NCBI GenBank assembly: GCA_002314605.1
Contig: DCGO01000050.1
Location: 1-19,717 of the forward strand
Length of the DNA stretch: 19,717 nt
Direction: 5' to 3'
DNA from: Lentisphaeria bacterium UBA1776
Lineage (GTDB): Bacteria > Verrucomicrobiota > Lentisphaeria > Victivallales > Victivallaceae
The position numbers were made by a program, and so were the translations under genes. The notes beneath the pieces are model-generated. The model saw only the letters and a list, made by a program, of their open reading frames with translations. It ran no database searches and was not told the origin of the DNA. The first letter of the stretch is position 1; every line of letters starts with the position of its first letter. Positions 7,030-14,562 of this stretch are shown piece by piece.

Positions 7030-7565
7030 GGTATTTCAACTTCCGTAACGCTTCCCCGTGCCGGCAGGACCTCCCAGTACCGGACGGGAGGAAGACCGCG
7101 CAGTTTCCCGAGAACATGCATCAGGACGCCGCCATGGGTCACCACTGCGTTCACGCCATCCTCCAGTTCCGCAAAAAAACAGTCGATCCTTGACTGGAAA
7201 TCCCGGAAAGCTTCCCCTCCGGGAAATCTGACTGCGCCTGGATCCACGCTCCAGATCTTCAGCCATTCCGGGGATGCCCGTCCCTGAATTTCCTCGAACG
7301 AAAGATCCTCGTAAGCGCCGAAGAAACACTCTTTCAGCCGGTCATCGGTGATGAATTCCGCCTTTCTTCCCGGAAAGATCAGCTCCGCCGATTCCTGTGC
7401 CCTGCGGAGGGGGCTGACATAGATGCGGTCCGGCGTGAATTTCCCCGCCAGATGCCGGCACTCCGCCCGGCCTTCCGTCGAAAGCTCCGCATCGGTCCAG
7501 CCGATGAACCGGTGCCGGTGACAGGATTCCACTTCGCCGTGACGGATCAGCAGCAGTTTTTTCAT
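7026..7565 (-). CDS. cobC: Alpha-ribazole phosphatase (histidine phosphatase family)
   Basis: A 179-residue histidine phosphatase. In this context it most likely removes the 5' phosphate from alpha-ribazole phosphate (or adenosylcobalamin phosphate) late in cobalamin assembly. Catalytic pattern: LIRHGE (6-11, His9 forms the phosphohistidine), SPLRRAQESA (51-60), the acidic donor in LKECFFGAYE (E79) and VVTHGG (141-146, His144). The start codon overlaps the cobO stop by one base (TGATG) and its own stop overlaps cobU by four. The family alone is not specific (phosphoglycerate mutase-like); the assignment rests on the flanking cobO, cobU and cobT. Confidence 0.88.
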   Translation of the reverse strand: MKKLLLIRHGEVESCHRHRFIGWTDAELSTEGRAECRHLAGKFTPDRIYVSPLRRAQESAELIFPGRKAEFITDDRLKECFFGAYEDLSFEEIQGRASPEWLKIWSVDPGAVRFPGGEAFRDFQSRIDCFFAELEDGVNAVVTHGGVLMHVLGKLRGLPPVRYWEVLPARGSVTEVEIP

Positions 7566-8086
7566 CAGAAATCGATCCCCTCCCTGGCCGGGATCCCTTG
7601 ATCAAAAGGGTGCCGGACGCACCGGATGTCGGACACGAGGTCGCAGATCGCCGCCAGTTCCGGCGGCGTATTCCGCCCGGTAAAGATGACATTCAGTCCC
7701 GGCCTCCGGTTCTGCAGGTCCCGGATCACGTCATGGACGTCAAGAAGACCGGCGGCAAGAGCGCCATTTAATTCGTCAATGACGAGGAGTTTTCCCGGAA
7801 AGTTCAGCAGAAGTTCCCGGGCACGGGTCCAGCCGGTCCGCGCGGCGGCGGCATGGTCGCCGGGGCGGTTGATGAACCCGAGACCGCAGCACTCATAGAT
7901 CATATCCGGGTGATATTTCCGGAAATAACGCAGTTCTCCGGTTTCCCTGTTATTTTTGATCATGAGCAGAATGGCGACCTGCCAGCCACGGCCCAGCGCC
8001 CGCAGGACCGTCCCCAGTGCGCCTGTGGTTTTACCCTTGCCGTCGCCGGTGATGTCGATGAGAAGGCCCCTTTCAGAATCATTCAT
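7565..8086 (-). CDS. cobO: Corrinoid adenosyltransferase (CobO/BtuR family)
   Basis: A 173-residue ATP:corrinoid adenosyltransferase of the CobA/CobO/BtuR type, which attaches the upper 5'-deoxyadenosyl ligand to reduced corrinoid. The N-terminal P-loop reads TGDGKGKTTGALG (13-25), typical of this family, and the C-terminus ends with the family pattern HPFDQGIPAREGIDF (about 159-173). VIDELNGAL (about 106-114) fits the Walker B region. It starts 9 bases after the mutarotase stop and overlaps cobC by one base. Having cobO with cobU, cobC and cobT points to salvage of incomplete corrinoids; no corrin-ring genes are in the window. Confidence 0.92.
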   Translation of the reverse strand: MNDSERGLLIDITGDGKGKTTGALGTVLRALGRGWQVAILLMIKNNRETGELRYFRKYHPDMIYECCGLGFINRPGDHAAAARTGWTRARELLLNFPGKLLVIDELNGALAAGLLDVHDVIRDLQNRRPGLNVIFTGRNTPPELAAICDLVSDIRCVRHPFDQGIPAREGIDF

Positions 8087-8095
8087 GGCGGTTCA

Positions 8096-8980
8096 TCAAT
8101 CCCGGACGATGGTGCAGCCGAGGCAGTGAAAATCTCCCGGCTCCAGGGTTCTGCCGTCCTCAAAGGCATTGGCCGCTTCCACGCAGATCATGTTCCGGTA
8201 TTCCCGGTCGCCGAAATCCGCCATCTTTTTGGATTTTTCGATCCAGGGGTTCCAGACCACGGCGGAATTGCTGCCGTCCCGGAGGATCCGGGTGGTGTGA
8301 CTGCCGTCCCGGAGCACGATATCGGCGTCCGTATTCTGATAGACCCGGTCGGTCTCTTCCGTAATGGTGACGGGCGAGGAGGACGAATGTTTTTTTCCGG
8401 TCAGACGGTCGGTATATTTGGCCTTTTCCAGTCCGTCCACGGCAACATTTTTGATATTGTCCACGGCAAAATAGGTATGCAGTGCGCTGGTGATGGTCAC
8501 CGGCTTTTTCCCGCAGTTGAGCATGCAAAGGGCCATGCGCAGGACCCCGTCGCTCTCCACTGCCGCCTGAAAGGTCACTTCCACCGGCAGGGGTTTCCAC
8601 CTGGCCGGCACGTTTTCCGGGCGGAGCCGGAGTTCCACGCCGTCCCCTTCCGCACAGCTGGAGGTGGAAGCCACTTCCCACTCGCAGACCCGGGCGTATC
8701 CGTGCATGGGGAGATCGGGGTCCGGGTGTTTGCTGAACCAGGGCCAGCAGACGGGGACTCCGCCCCGGATGGCTTTTTCCGGCTTGAACAGCGATTTCCT
8801 GCTGACGAAAAGCACTTCTTCGCCTCCCGCAGGGATGAAGCTTGTGAGGTGGGCCCCGTGAAGGGTCAGGCGGGCGCTTCCGAATTCATTCTGAATATCC
8901 ACCCAGGTGAATCCCTCCTTGCCCCGGGAGAATTTGATGCGGCGGGAGCCGAAACGTTTGTTGAGTTCAGTGATGTTCAT
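8096..8980 (-). CDS. D-hexose-6-phosphate mutarotase (YeaD-like, aldose 1-epimerase superfamily)
   Basis: A 294-residue cytoplasmic beta-sandwich epimerase that interconverts alpha and beta anomers of hexose 6-phosphates (family knowledge). Conserved patterns: IRGGVPVCWPWF (71-82), HGYAR (93-97, His93), ALHTYF (166-171, His168), VWNPW (242-246) and ICVEAAN (265-271, Glu268), which together fit the YeaD-type enzymes rather than GalM. The start is ATG at 8980, supported by AAGGAAAGG just upstream; a TTG 33 bases earlier in frame lies upstream of that site. It is the first gene of the cob operon. Its promoter (9085-9112) closely resembles the lacZ promoter, which suggests that sugar use drives its expression (inference). 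Confidence 0.9.
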   Translation of the reverse strand: MNITELNKRFGSRRIKFSRGKEGFTWVDIQNEFGSARLTLHGAHLTSFIPAGGEEVLFVSRKSLFKPEKAIRGGVPVCWPWFSKHPDPDLPMHGYARVCEWEVASTSSCAEGDGVELRLRPENVPARWKPLPVEVTFQAAVESDGVLRMALCMLNCGKKPVTITSALHTYFAVDNIKNVAVDGLEKAKYTDRLTGKKHSSSSPVTITEETDRVYQNTDADIVLRDGSHTTRILRDGSNSAVVWNPWIEKSKKMADFGDREYRNMICVEAANAFEDGRTLEPGDFHCLGCTIVRD

Positions 8981-9084
8981 GATCTTTTCCTTTCCTTGGA
9001 TATTGTAAATCAAACATCTGTTTCATCTGCTGCTGTTTCTGCCGGATGTACAACGGGATCGGACCGGGAGCCGGCACGGGAAAG

Positions 9085-9112
9085 ACTATACTCTCTTTCC
9101 GGGGGAAAACAA
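9085..9112 (-). promoter_or_regulatory. Promoter/operator of mutarotase-cob operon
   Basis: On the - strand TTGTTT (9112-9107), 16-bp spacer, TATAGT (9090-9085). The spacer contains CCCCGGAAAGAGAG, nearly the same as in the lacZ promoter at 19630-19657, in the same register. GGAAAGA and TCTTTCC also form a 7-bp dyad centred on the -10. The predicted leader is about 98 nt and shows no cobalamin riboswitch core. Confidence 0.6.
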
Positions 9113-9125
9113 GCCCGCAGCCGGA

Positions 9126-10469
9126 TTATTTTCTGAGCTTTTTGGTAATGGCGCGCACCCAGAGGATCCCGATGATGCCGCTGGTGACATCCGCCGCCAG
9201 CCGGGCGGCGAAAATACCGTTGAGACTTCCGGCCCACGCCGCAAGCAGGGTGAAGGGAATGAGGAATACCGCCACCCGCAGCGCATTCAGACAAGCCGAA
9301 AAACGGGGATGATTGCAGCCGGTTAGGAAGAATGTGCAGTACCGGTGGATCTCATTCATCCCGAATCCCCACGCAATAATGCGCAGATACCTCGTCATGA
9401 TCCCGATCACCTCCGGGTCATCCGTAAAAAGTCCGGCAAAGGGCCGTGCGAATGCGACGCAGATCACCGCCATGCCCAGAAGATACCATCCGGCAAAGTT
9501 CAGCGAAAACTTCCGGCACTTGTCGATCCGGAGGTAATTTTTTGCCCCGTAGTTCTGTGCCACCATGGGCATGAGGGCGATCCCCAGCGACATGGGGACC
9601 AGAAAGGCGATGCTTTCGAGTCTTCCTGCCGCGCCGGCTCCGGCGACTGCGGCTTCTCCGAAGGAGGCCACTGCCCGGGTCACCACTCCGTTTCCGATGG
9701 GGATCAGGATCATTCCCAGGGCGGACGGCACGGCGATGTGGAGGATCGTTTTCCACGCCGGCAGAAGGATCCGCAATTTCCGTATTTCTCTTGTCAGCAG
9801 GTGAAATTTCCGGTGCAGGATGACCAGCAGGACACACAGTCCGGCAAACTGGGACAGCACCGTTGCCAGCGCCGCTCCTTTGAGCCCCAGGGCGGGAAAA
9901 CCTCCCCAGCCGAAGATCATGATGGGGTCCAATATAATATTCAATCCCAGCCCGCCCAGCATGACGGAACTGGCGATCCTTGGGGAGCCGGCGGCAATGA
10001 TGAGGTCGTTGCAGACCATGGTCATGACTCCGGTGACACACCCGGCGTACCAGATGGTCATGTACTGGGAAATGAGGGGCAGTACCGCTCCCCGGGCGCC
10101 CACGGCGGAAAAAATTTCCTGCATGAGGGCGATCCCCAGTACGGCGATCCCCATGGAGATGAGGACATTGAGCGCCAGTCCCGAGGTGGCGGTCCGGGCG
10201 GCTTTCGGCTGTCTGCCGGCTCCGAGAGCATGGGCGGCGGGAGTCATGGTCCCCACTGCCACGCCGCGGAAAATGCAGCCGATCAGGAAGACCACCGGAA
10301 AAGTGTAGCTCATGGCCGCCAGCGGCAGCACCCCCAGGTGCCCGACAAACCAGGTATCCGCCAGATTGTAGCCGGAAATGGCGAGGGTTGCCGGCAGCAT
10401 GGCCACGGCGGTTTTCAGCATGGTCCGGCCGATGGAGCCGGTGAGATACATGGATTTTTCAGCTGGCAT
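9126..10469 (-). CDS. MATE family multidrug/toxin efflux transporter
   Basis: A 447-residue polytopic membrane protein with two similar halves typical of the multidrug and toxic compound extrusion (MATE) family, which exports cationic or toxic compounds in exchange for Na+ or H+. Family signs are ISGYNLADTWFVGHLG near the N-terminus (about 32-47), the small-residue region AHALGAGRQPKAARTA (about 79-94) in the first half, and MVAQNYGAKN (about 302-311) in the second half at the matching place. About twelve hydrophobic segments are visible. The ATG at 10469 follows GGAAA at weak spacing. It starts only 16 bases after the EF-P terminator tail, so it may depend on read-through or on an unseen promoter. 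Substrate unknown. Confidence 0.92.
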   Translation of the reverse strand: MPAEKSMYLTGSIGRTMLKTAVAMLPATLAISGYNLADTWFVGHLGVLPLAAMSYTFPVVFLIGCIFRGVAVGTMTPAAHALGAGRQPKAARTATSGLALNVLISMGIAVLGIALMQEIFSAVGARGAVLPLISQYMTIWYAGCVTGVMTMVCNDLIIAAGSPRIASSVMLGGLGLNIILDPIMIFGWGGFPALGLKGAALATVLSQFAGLCVLLVILHRKFHLLTREIRKLRILLPAWKTILHIAVPSALGMILIPIGNGVVTRAVASFGEAAVAGAGAAGRLESIAFLVPMSLGIALMPMVAQNYGAKNYLRIDKCRKFSLNFAGWYLLGMAVICVAFARPFAGLFTDDPEVIGIMTRYLRIIAWGFGMNEIHRYCTFFLTGCNHPRFSACLNALRVAVFLIPFTLLAAWAGSLNGIFAARLAADVTSGIIGILWVRAITKKLRK

Positions 10470-10484
10470 ATAATTTCCGGGATG

Positions 10485-10516
10485 AAAAAAGGCGCACCCG
10501 GAAGAGCGGATGCGCC
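10485..10516 (-). terminator. Intrinsic terminator after efp
   Basis: On the - strand GGCGCA (10516-10511) pairs with TGCGCC (10496-10491), with a further CCG/CGG helix inside, followed immediately by six T (10490-10485). It begins about 20 bases after the EF-P stop. Confidence 0.85.
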
Positions 10517-10534
10517 GTGTGTTTTCTGTGCGGA

Positions 10535-11104
10535 TCAGGCCTTGCTGACGCGCTCGGCATATTCGCCGGTACGGGTATCGATCTTGACGGTGTCGCCCTG
10601 ATTGATGAAGAGGGGGACCTGGATCTCATAGCCGTTGGCGATCTTGGCCGGCTTGAGGACGTTGGTGGCGGTATCGCCCCGGACGCCCGGCTCGGTCTCG
10701 GTGATCTTTTCCTCGATGAAGGTGGGCAGCGTGATCTCGATGGGCTCCCCGTTGAACATCAGAAAATGGCAGAGGCTGTTTTCCTGCAGGAAATAGATCT
10801 GCTTGCCCAGAACTTCCGGCGAAACGGACATTTCCTCGTAGTTTTCATCGCTGAAAATATAGTGGCTGCCGTCGTTGTAGGAGTAGTAGAGGTCGCGCTC
10901 GTCAATATCGGGTTTGTCGATCTTGTCGGTAGGACGGTAGGTCTTTTCCATACCTGCTCCGGTGATCATGTTTTTCAGACGGCAGCGGTAGAGCGCCGTG
11001 CCTTTGCCGGGCTTGCAGAAATCAAATTCCGTGACGAGCCAGGGGGCTCCGTCGATCTCGATCTTCAGGCCTTTCTTGAGGTCCGATGCATTGTAGGATG
11101 CCAT
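10535..11104 (-). CDS. efp: Elongation factor P
   Basis: EF-P (189 residues, the usual length) binds ribosomes stalled at polyproline stretches between the P and E sites. The N-terminal KOW-like domain carries the tip loop CKPGKG (30-35), so the residue to be modified is Lys34, the kind lysylated by EpmA/EpmB in many bacteria; no modification enzyme is in the window. The end shows TRTGEYAERV (about 177-186), characteristic of the family's third domain. Start ATG is preceded by AAGGAG at suitable spacing. It has its own promoter (11158-11186) and terminator (10485-10516), so it is a single-gene unit. Confidence 0.97.
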   Translation of the reverse strand: MASYNASDLKKGLKIEIDGAPWLVTEFDFCKPGKGTALYRCRLKNMITGAGMEKTYRPTDKIDKPDIDERDLYYSYNDGSHYIFSDENYEEMSVSPEVLGKQIYFLQENSLCHFLMFNGEPIEITLPTFIEEKITETEPGVRGDTATNVLKPAKIANGYEIQVPLFINQGDTVKIDTRTGEYAERVSKA

Positions 11105-11157
11105 GAAAACTACTCCTTGGATTTGTGTTTACGATTTTGTTTCAAGGTTATCTGTAT

Positions 11158-11186
11158 AATATAGCACGCATCAGCGTGATTATCAA
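11158..11186 (-). promoter_or_regulatory. Promoter of efp
   Basis: TTGATA (11186-11181) and TATATT (11163-11158) with a 17-bp spacer, giving a leader of about 45 nt. The spacer contains a perfect dyad, CACGC-TGAT-GCGTG, which might be an operator or may be chance. Confidence 0.75.
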
Positions 11187-11235
11187 GTCCGGAAAGGCGG
11201 ATTCCCTGTATATTTTTCGAGATGCCTTACCCGAT

Positions 11236-11252
11236 CCGGTTTCAAAAACCGG
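11236..11252. repeat. Small perfect inverted repeat
   Basis: CCGGTTT (11236-11242), CAA, AAACCGG (11246-11252). It lies between the efp promoter and the terminator of the large repeat protein and has no T-tract; function unknown. Confidence 0.4.
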
Positions 11253-11260
11253 GATAATGA

Positions 11261-11302
11261 TAAAAAGGAAGACTGCACTCATTTTTATGAGGCAGTCTTC
11301 CT
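11261..11302 (-). terminator. Strong intrinsic terminator of the beta-repeat protein gene
   Basis: On the - strand AGGAAGACTGC (11302-11292) pairs perfectly with GCAGTCTTCCT (11276-11266). After a one-base bulge the inner CTCAT/ATGAG closes a four-base loop, making a stem of about 16 bp. Five T follow directly (11265-11261 region). It lies about 60 bases past the stop codon at 11364. Confidence 0.9.
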
Positions 11303-11313
11303 GACGAGCCGCT

Positions 11314-11346
11314 TTCAGAACGGAAGCCCGGAGGCTTCCGTCTGAA
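11314..11346 (-). repeat. 3' UTR hairpin of the beta-repeat protein gene
   Basis: CGGAAGCC/GGCTTCCG around the loop CGGA (11321-11340) extends outward to TTCAG/CTGAA with a one-base bulge, a stem of about 14 bp. It stands between the stop codon at 11364 and the terminator at 11261-11302, so this mRNA would end in two stable hairpins in tandem. No T-tract follows this one. Confidence 0.7.
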
Positions 11347-11363
11347 TGGCTGCGGGGAAAAAA

Positions 11364-14318
11364 TCAGGCGAGTTTGATCTGATCGGCGTACTTGGACCAC
11401 TTCTCGCGGGCTGCATCAACCTGCTCCGAGTCACCGAGATAGAGCACCGAATTCGTGCCCATGGAAAGCTTTTCAAGGCCTGCCACATCAAAGTCCCCCA
11501 CCGTCAGCGTCGAATTCGAGGACAGTGAAAGCGAATCCGTACCCTTGCCGAAATCAAGGTCGTCGATTTCCAGCGTGGTATTGCCGCTGAGTTTGAGGGT
11601 GTCGTCATATTCAGTCATCTCGACTGTACTCAGGTAGCCATTCGCGTTTTTGAGTTCGACCTTATTGTAGTTGAGGATCTCAGAGTTGTAGGTCGTTTCT
11701 CCCTCTGTCCAATCCTGAAACACGGTGTCGCTGGCGGTGAGTTTGGTTTTTGCACCGTCACCGGACATCTTGAAGCCGCCAAAGTCAAGCTTGGTGGAGG
11801 AAATGGTTCCGCCAAAGACATCACTTCCCTTGATGGAAACGGTCTTGAATCCGACGATGGTGCCGACATCCGAATTTTTTGCATCGAACTTCCCTTCAGC
11901 GGTAAGTGTGCCTTCGATCTGAATATCGGTATCAGCATCAATCCAGAATTTTTTGGCGGAAACATCAAGACCGATCAACGCTTCACAGTCGCAGTAGAAC
12001 TTGCTGGCCACCACATCGCCGCCGAACGCCACATCAATACTGCTGTCTTTCACACTGACATCCTTGTAGCGGACAACGGCATCGACTTCGGAACCGTCCT
12101 TGATGGTGGCCTTGCCGTTGGCAGCGCTCGTGAGTTTGCCATTGAGCACAGACGAAACCGTCAGCTTACCGTCATTGGTAAGACCGCTGAATTTTGCAAG
12201 TGCCATCGGCAGATTGGTCAAAGAGGCCCCCTTCAGGTCAGACCATGCCCCACCTTTATCCGTGGTATTCTCCGCTTTTTCCGTGAGATCTGCAGCAACA
12301 TTGATGTTACCGCCCATGAAGACCCCCATGCTCTTATTGCTGCTGACCGTCAGAGTCTTGTAGCCGACGACAAGCAGATTGTTCTTCAGTGGGAGCTCTC
12401 CCTCGACCGGCGCTTTGCCGCCAGTGATCTTGGCGGAGCCGGTGGACTCCAGGGAAATCACCGCCGAACCATTCAGACCGCTGGTCGAGCCTCCGATTTT
12501 GATCGGGTTCAAGACGCTCCCGTCGTCCTGACGTTTCTCGGAACCATCAATGACCAGAGCATTGCTGGCCGACGGATTGCCCGTGAAAGAGAATACAAAA
12601 TTTCCGCCGACGAAATTGGCACCGTTGCCCGTACCTTCCCCGCCGATCTGCTGCAAATTGTTGTCAACCGTCAGATTCTTGTATCCCATAACCGTGTAGA
12701 TCGAGCTGTCGTAGGCCTTGAAGCTGCCGGTGGATTGCAGAATGGCATCCACCTGAAGTGCTTTGGTGTCGGCTTTGGTGATTGTGACCATCTTGCACGC
12801 ATCCCCCGTTTCCTCGTCCGTATACTCATCACGGATGCTCTTCAGGGAAGCATTAGCAACCTCAACGGAGAGGTTGCCGCCAATCACTTCATCAAGATCT
12901 GAACCGCTGGAGGCTTTGACATTCTTGACGCCGGCGATCGCCTCTACAATGCTGTTCTCGGAGATCGTCGCCTTGCCGACGGATTCTCTGTCGAAATCCA
13001 GCGATTTAAATCCGGCTTCTACACTGCCGTCCTTGAAAAATTCGATCAGTGCTCCGGCGGCAAGTTCCCCTGCTTTTTCGTATTCTCCCGCCTCAATGAG
13101 AGTAATGAGCTCCTGAAGTGCCGCTTTCATTGTCTGCTGGCCGATCTCGCTGAGTCCCTCTTCTTCAACGTTGAGGTATGCGTTGTTGAGATCAACCGTT
13201 GTTTTCCCGTTGTAAACGGCAGTGGCTTTGGAGTTCACCAGATCAATGGTCTTGTAACTGGTCAGAGATTTGACGGTGGAATCGGTGATCGTGGCTTTGC
13301 CGACGGCTTCCGTTGCGAAATCCACATTCAGATCGGATACGTTACCATACACATTATACGTGCCATCTTCATTCTTCGTTCTGGCGATGTCAGCTTCGCC
13401 TGTCGCGGACCAGCCGCCGTTGCCGCCGTTGAGCACCTGGACGGTACTGGCGGAAATACTGGCATTTTTGAAGCTGTTTGCGGCACCGATGGTGGAAGCG
13501 CCTTCCACGGCAAGACTGCCGGTGGCTTTGCCTTCATGGTAGATTTTTGCGGAAGCCTTCAAGGTGTCCTGATTGTCGTCGAGATCCGTGAAAACGGTGA
13601 TGTCTTCATACTGCTTTCCGCCCTGTACCGAGCTGACGGTGCTTTTCCCGGTCACGCCGACTTTATTGAAGCCGGTCGCAAGTCCGGTGAACGAACCGCC
13701 ATCGGCATAAAACGAACCGGTGGATTTCAGGTTGTTGGTGACATGATAGTCGTCATCGCCGACTTTCCCGAATTCCACACTGCCGTTGGCAAAGAGAGAC
13801 GCTTCGCCGCCGAAGACGATATTGATATAGGAGCCATCGTTGTCCACGTCCTTGTAACCGACGACCATGGAGGCTGCAGAGTAGCCTTCGGCGGTCACAT
13901 TCGCCTCCAGTTTCCCGGTGGATTTATAGTTGACCGTACCATTATTTGCAGAGAGCTTCACACTGGAGGGAACCCACTTGTACTCTTCTTCCGCGGCGTT
14001 GACCGGAATTTTATCAAACTTCGCGGTAAGCGAAATACCGCTGTTCTCAACGTCCACATTTCCGCCGATCACGGCACGGCCATTGTCCAGCAGATCATGG
14101 AGGTTCTTGAGAGTCAAGTCCGCCGGTCTCTTCACCCCCTGGTTGATCGTCACTTGCTTGTAGCCCTGAACAACCCCGGGCTCGCTGTCATTGATGACAG
14201 TCGTCCCGCTGCTTCTCATGGAGACATCTTTACCTGTTGAAACAACTTCAAACAGTTTTGTGTCTTCTGACTCCGTGACGATTACTTTCACGACATCTGT
14301 GCTGGTGCTTTTTCCCAT
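11364..14318 (-). CDS. Large beta-repeat protein of unknown function
   Basis: A 984-residue protein I cannot assign to a named family. It is rich in Gly, Ser, Thr, Val, Asp and Lys, poor in Cys, and made largely of divergent repeats typical of beta-solenoid adhesins. A recurring core, STGK/S-x-A-x(n)-V-x-GYK-x-V-x-V, has its GYK-like point near residues 53, 155, 217, 283, 355, 464, 546, 653, 751, 824 and 885; many copies are followed by a second motif, V-F/I-GG-N/D (near 85, 170, 480, 571, 669, 766, 836). A helical insertion occupies about 388-430. The last 80 residues (LKLSGNTTLEI...) differ and could be a secretion or anchoring end. No signal peptide is seen. ATG at 14318 is chosen because GGGAGAAAGGG lies at good spacing; the TTG six bases earlier is too close to it. 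The gene is less GC-rich than its neighbours. It has a near-consensus promoter and strong 3' hairpins, so it is probably highly expressed. A secreted or surface role is inference. Confidence 0.85.
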   Translation of the reverse strand: MGKSTSTDVVKVIVTESEDTKLFEVVSTGKDVSMRSSGTTVINDSEPGVVQGYKQVTINQGVKRPADLTLKNLHDLLDNGRAVIGGNVDVENSGISLTAKFDKIPVNAAEEEYKWVPSSVKLSANNGTVNYKSTGKLEANVTAEGYSAASMVVGYKDVDNDGSYINIVFGGEASLFANGSVEFGKVGDDDYHVTNNLKSTGSFYADGGSFTGLATGFNKVGVTGKSTVSSVQGGKQYEDITVFTDLDDNQDTLKASAKIYHEGKATGSLAVEGASTIGAANSFKNASISASTVQVLNGGNGGWSATGEADIARTKNEDGTYNVYGNVSDLNVDFATEAVGKATITDSTVKSLTSYKTIDLVNSKATAVYNGKTTVDLNNAYLNVEEEGLSEIGQQTMKAALQELITLIEAGEYEKAGELAAGALIEFFKDGSVEAGFKSLDFDRESVGKATISENSIVEAIAGVKNVKASSGSDLDEVIGGNLSVEVANASLKSIRDEYTDEETGDACKMVTITKADTKALQVDAILQSTGSFKAYDSSIYTVMGYKNLTVDNNLQQIGGEGTGNGANFVGGNFVFSFTGNPSASNALVIDGSEKRQDDGSVLNPIKIGGSTSGLNGSAVISLESTGSAKITGGKAPVEGELPLKNNLLVVGYKTLTVSSNKSMGVFMGGNINVAADLTEKAENTTDKGGAWSDLKGASLTNLPMALAKFSGLTNDGKLTVSSVLNGKLTSAANGKATIKDGSEVDAVVRYKDVSVKDSSIDVAFGGDVVASKFYCDCEALIGLDVSAKKFWIDADTDIQIEGTLTAEGKFDAKNSDVGTIVGFKTVSIKGSDVFGGTISSTKLDFGGFKMSGDGAKTKLTASDTVFQDWTEGETTYNSEILNYNKVELKNANGYLSTVEMTEYDDTLKLSGNTTLEIDDLDFGKGTDSLSLSSNSTLTVGDFDVAGLEKLSMGTNSVLYLGDSEQVDAAREKWSKYADQIKLA
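11661..14186 (-). repeat. Eleven divergent repeats inside the large protein gene
   Basis: Covers protein residues about 45-886. Clear copies of the core include VVQGYKQVTI, MVVGYKDV, VMGYKNLTV, VVGYKTLTV, VVRYKDVSV and IVGFKTVSI; weaker ones are ATGFNKVGV, SLTSYKTIDL, AIAGVKNVKA, NSFKNASI and LNYNKVEL. Spacing is irregular (about 60-110 residues), so the units are old and have accepted insertions; at DNA level they are not recent tandem copies. Confidence 0.7.
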
Positions 14319-14346
14319 GACCAAAACCCTTTCTCCCTTTTTGGGT

Positions 14347-14374
14347 GAATTTTCATCAACCGCGATGAAAATTC
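14347..14374 (-). promoter_or_regulatory. Perfect 5' leader hairpin of the beta-repeat protein gene
   Basis: On the - strand GAATTTTCATC (14374-14364), loop GCGGTT, GATGAAAATTC (14357-14347): an 11-bp perfect stem ending about 9 bases before the purine-rich ribosome-binding region. It is transcribed from the promoter at 14422-14450. It could stabilise the mRNA or be a protein-binding leader element. Confidence 0.7.
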
Positions 14375-14421
14375 CATTTCTTTACTTGAAAATTCTGCTT
14401 TAAGAAATTTCTATTGGCATA

Positions 14422-14450
14422 ACAATAGCCTCGTTCCTGCTGTTTGTCAA
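14422..14450 (-). promoter_or_regulatory. Near-consensus promoter of the beta-repeat protein gene
   Basis: On the - strand TTGACA (14450-14445), a 17-bp spacer, TATTGT (14427-14422). This is the best sigma-70 type match in the window; the predicted leader to the ATG is about 97 nt. Confidence 0.85.
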
Positions 14451-14562
14451 GTCGTTTTGATAAAAAAACGTTTTCTTTGTAAATTTTTGTCACAGACGAG
14501 GCAGTTTCGTGTGTCAGCCCCCGGCCGCCGGTACGTGTCTGTAATGCCGGACTTTTTACACA

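Noticed and set aside
8967..9026. 19-codon upstream ORF overlapping the mutarotase start
   Set aside because: It starts ATG-AAA-CAG and ends within the mutarotase gene, but has no good ribosome-binding site; too short to support without conservation data.
11661..14186. Possible recent tandem DNA repeats or CRISPR-like array in the large protein gene
   Set aside because: The repeats are visible only at protein level, irregularly spaced and strongly diverged; there are no identical direct repeats with unique spacers.
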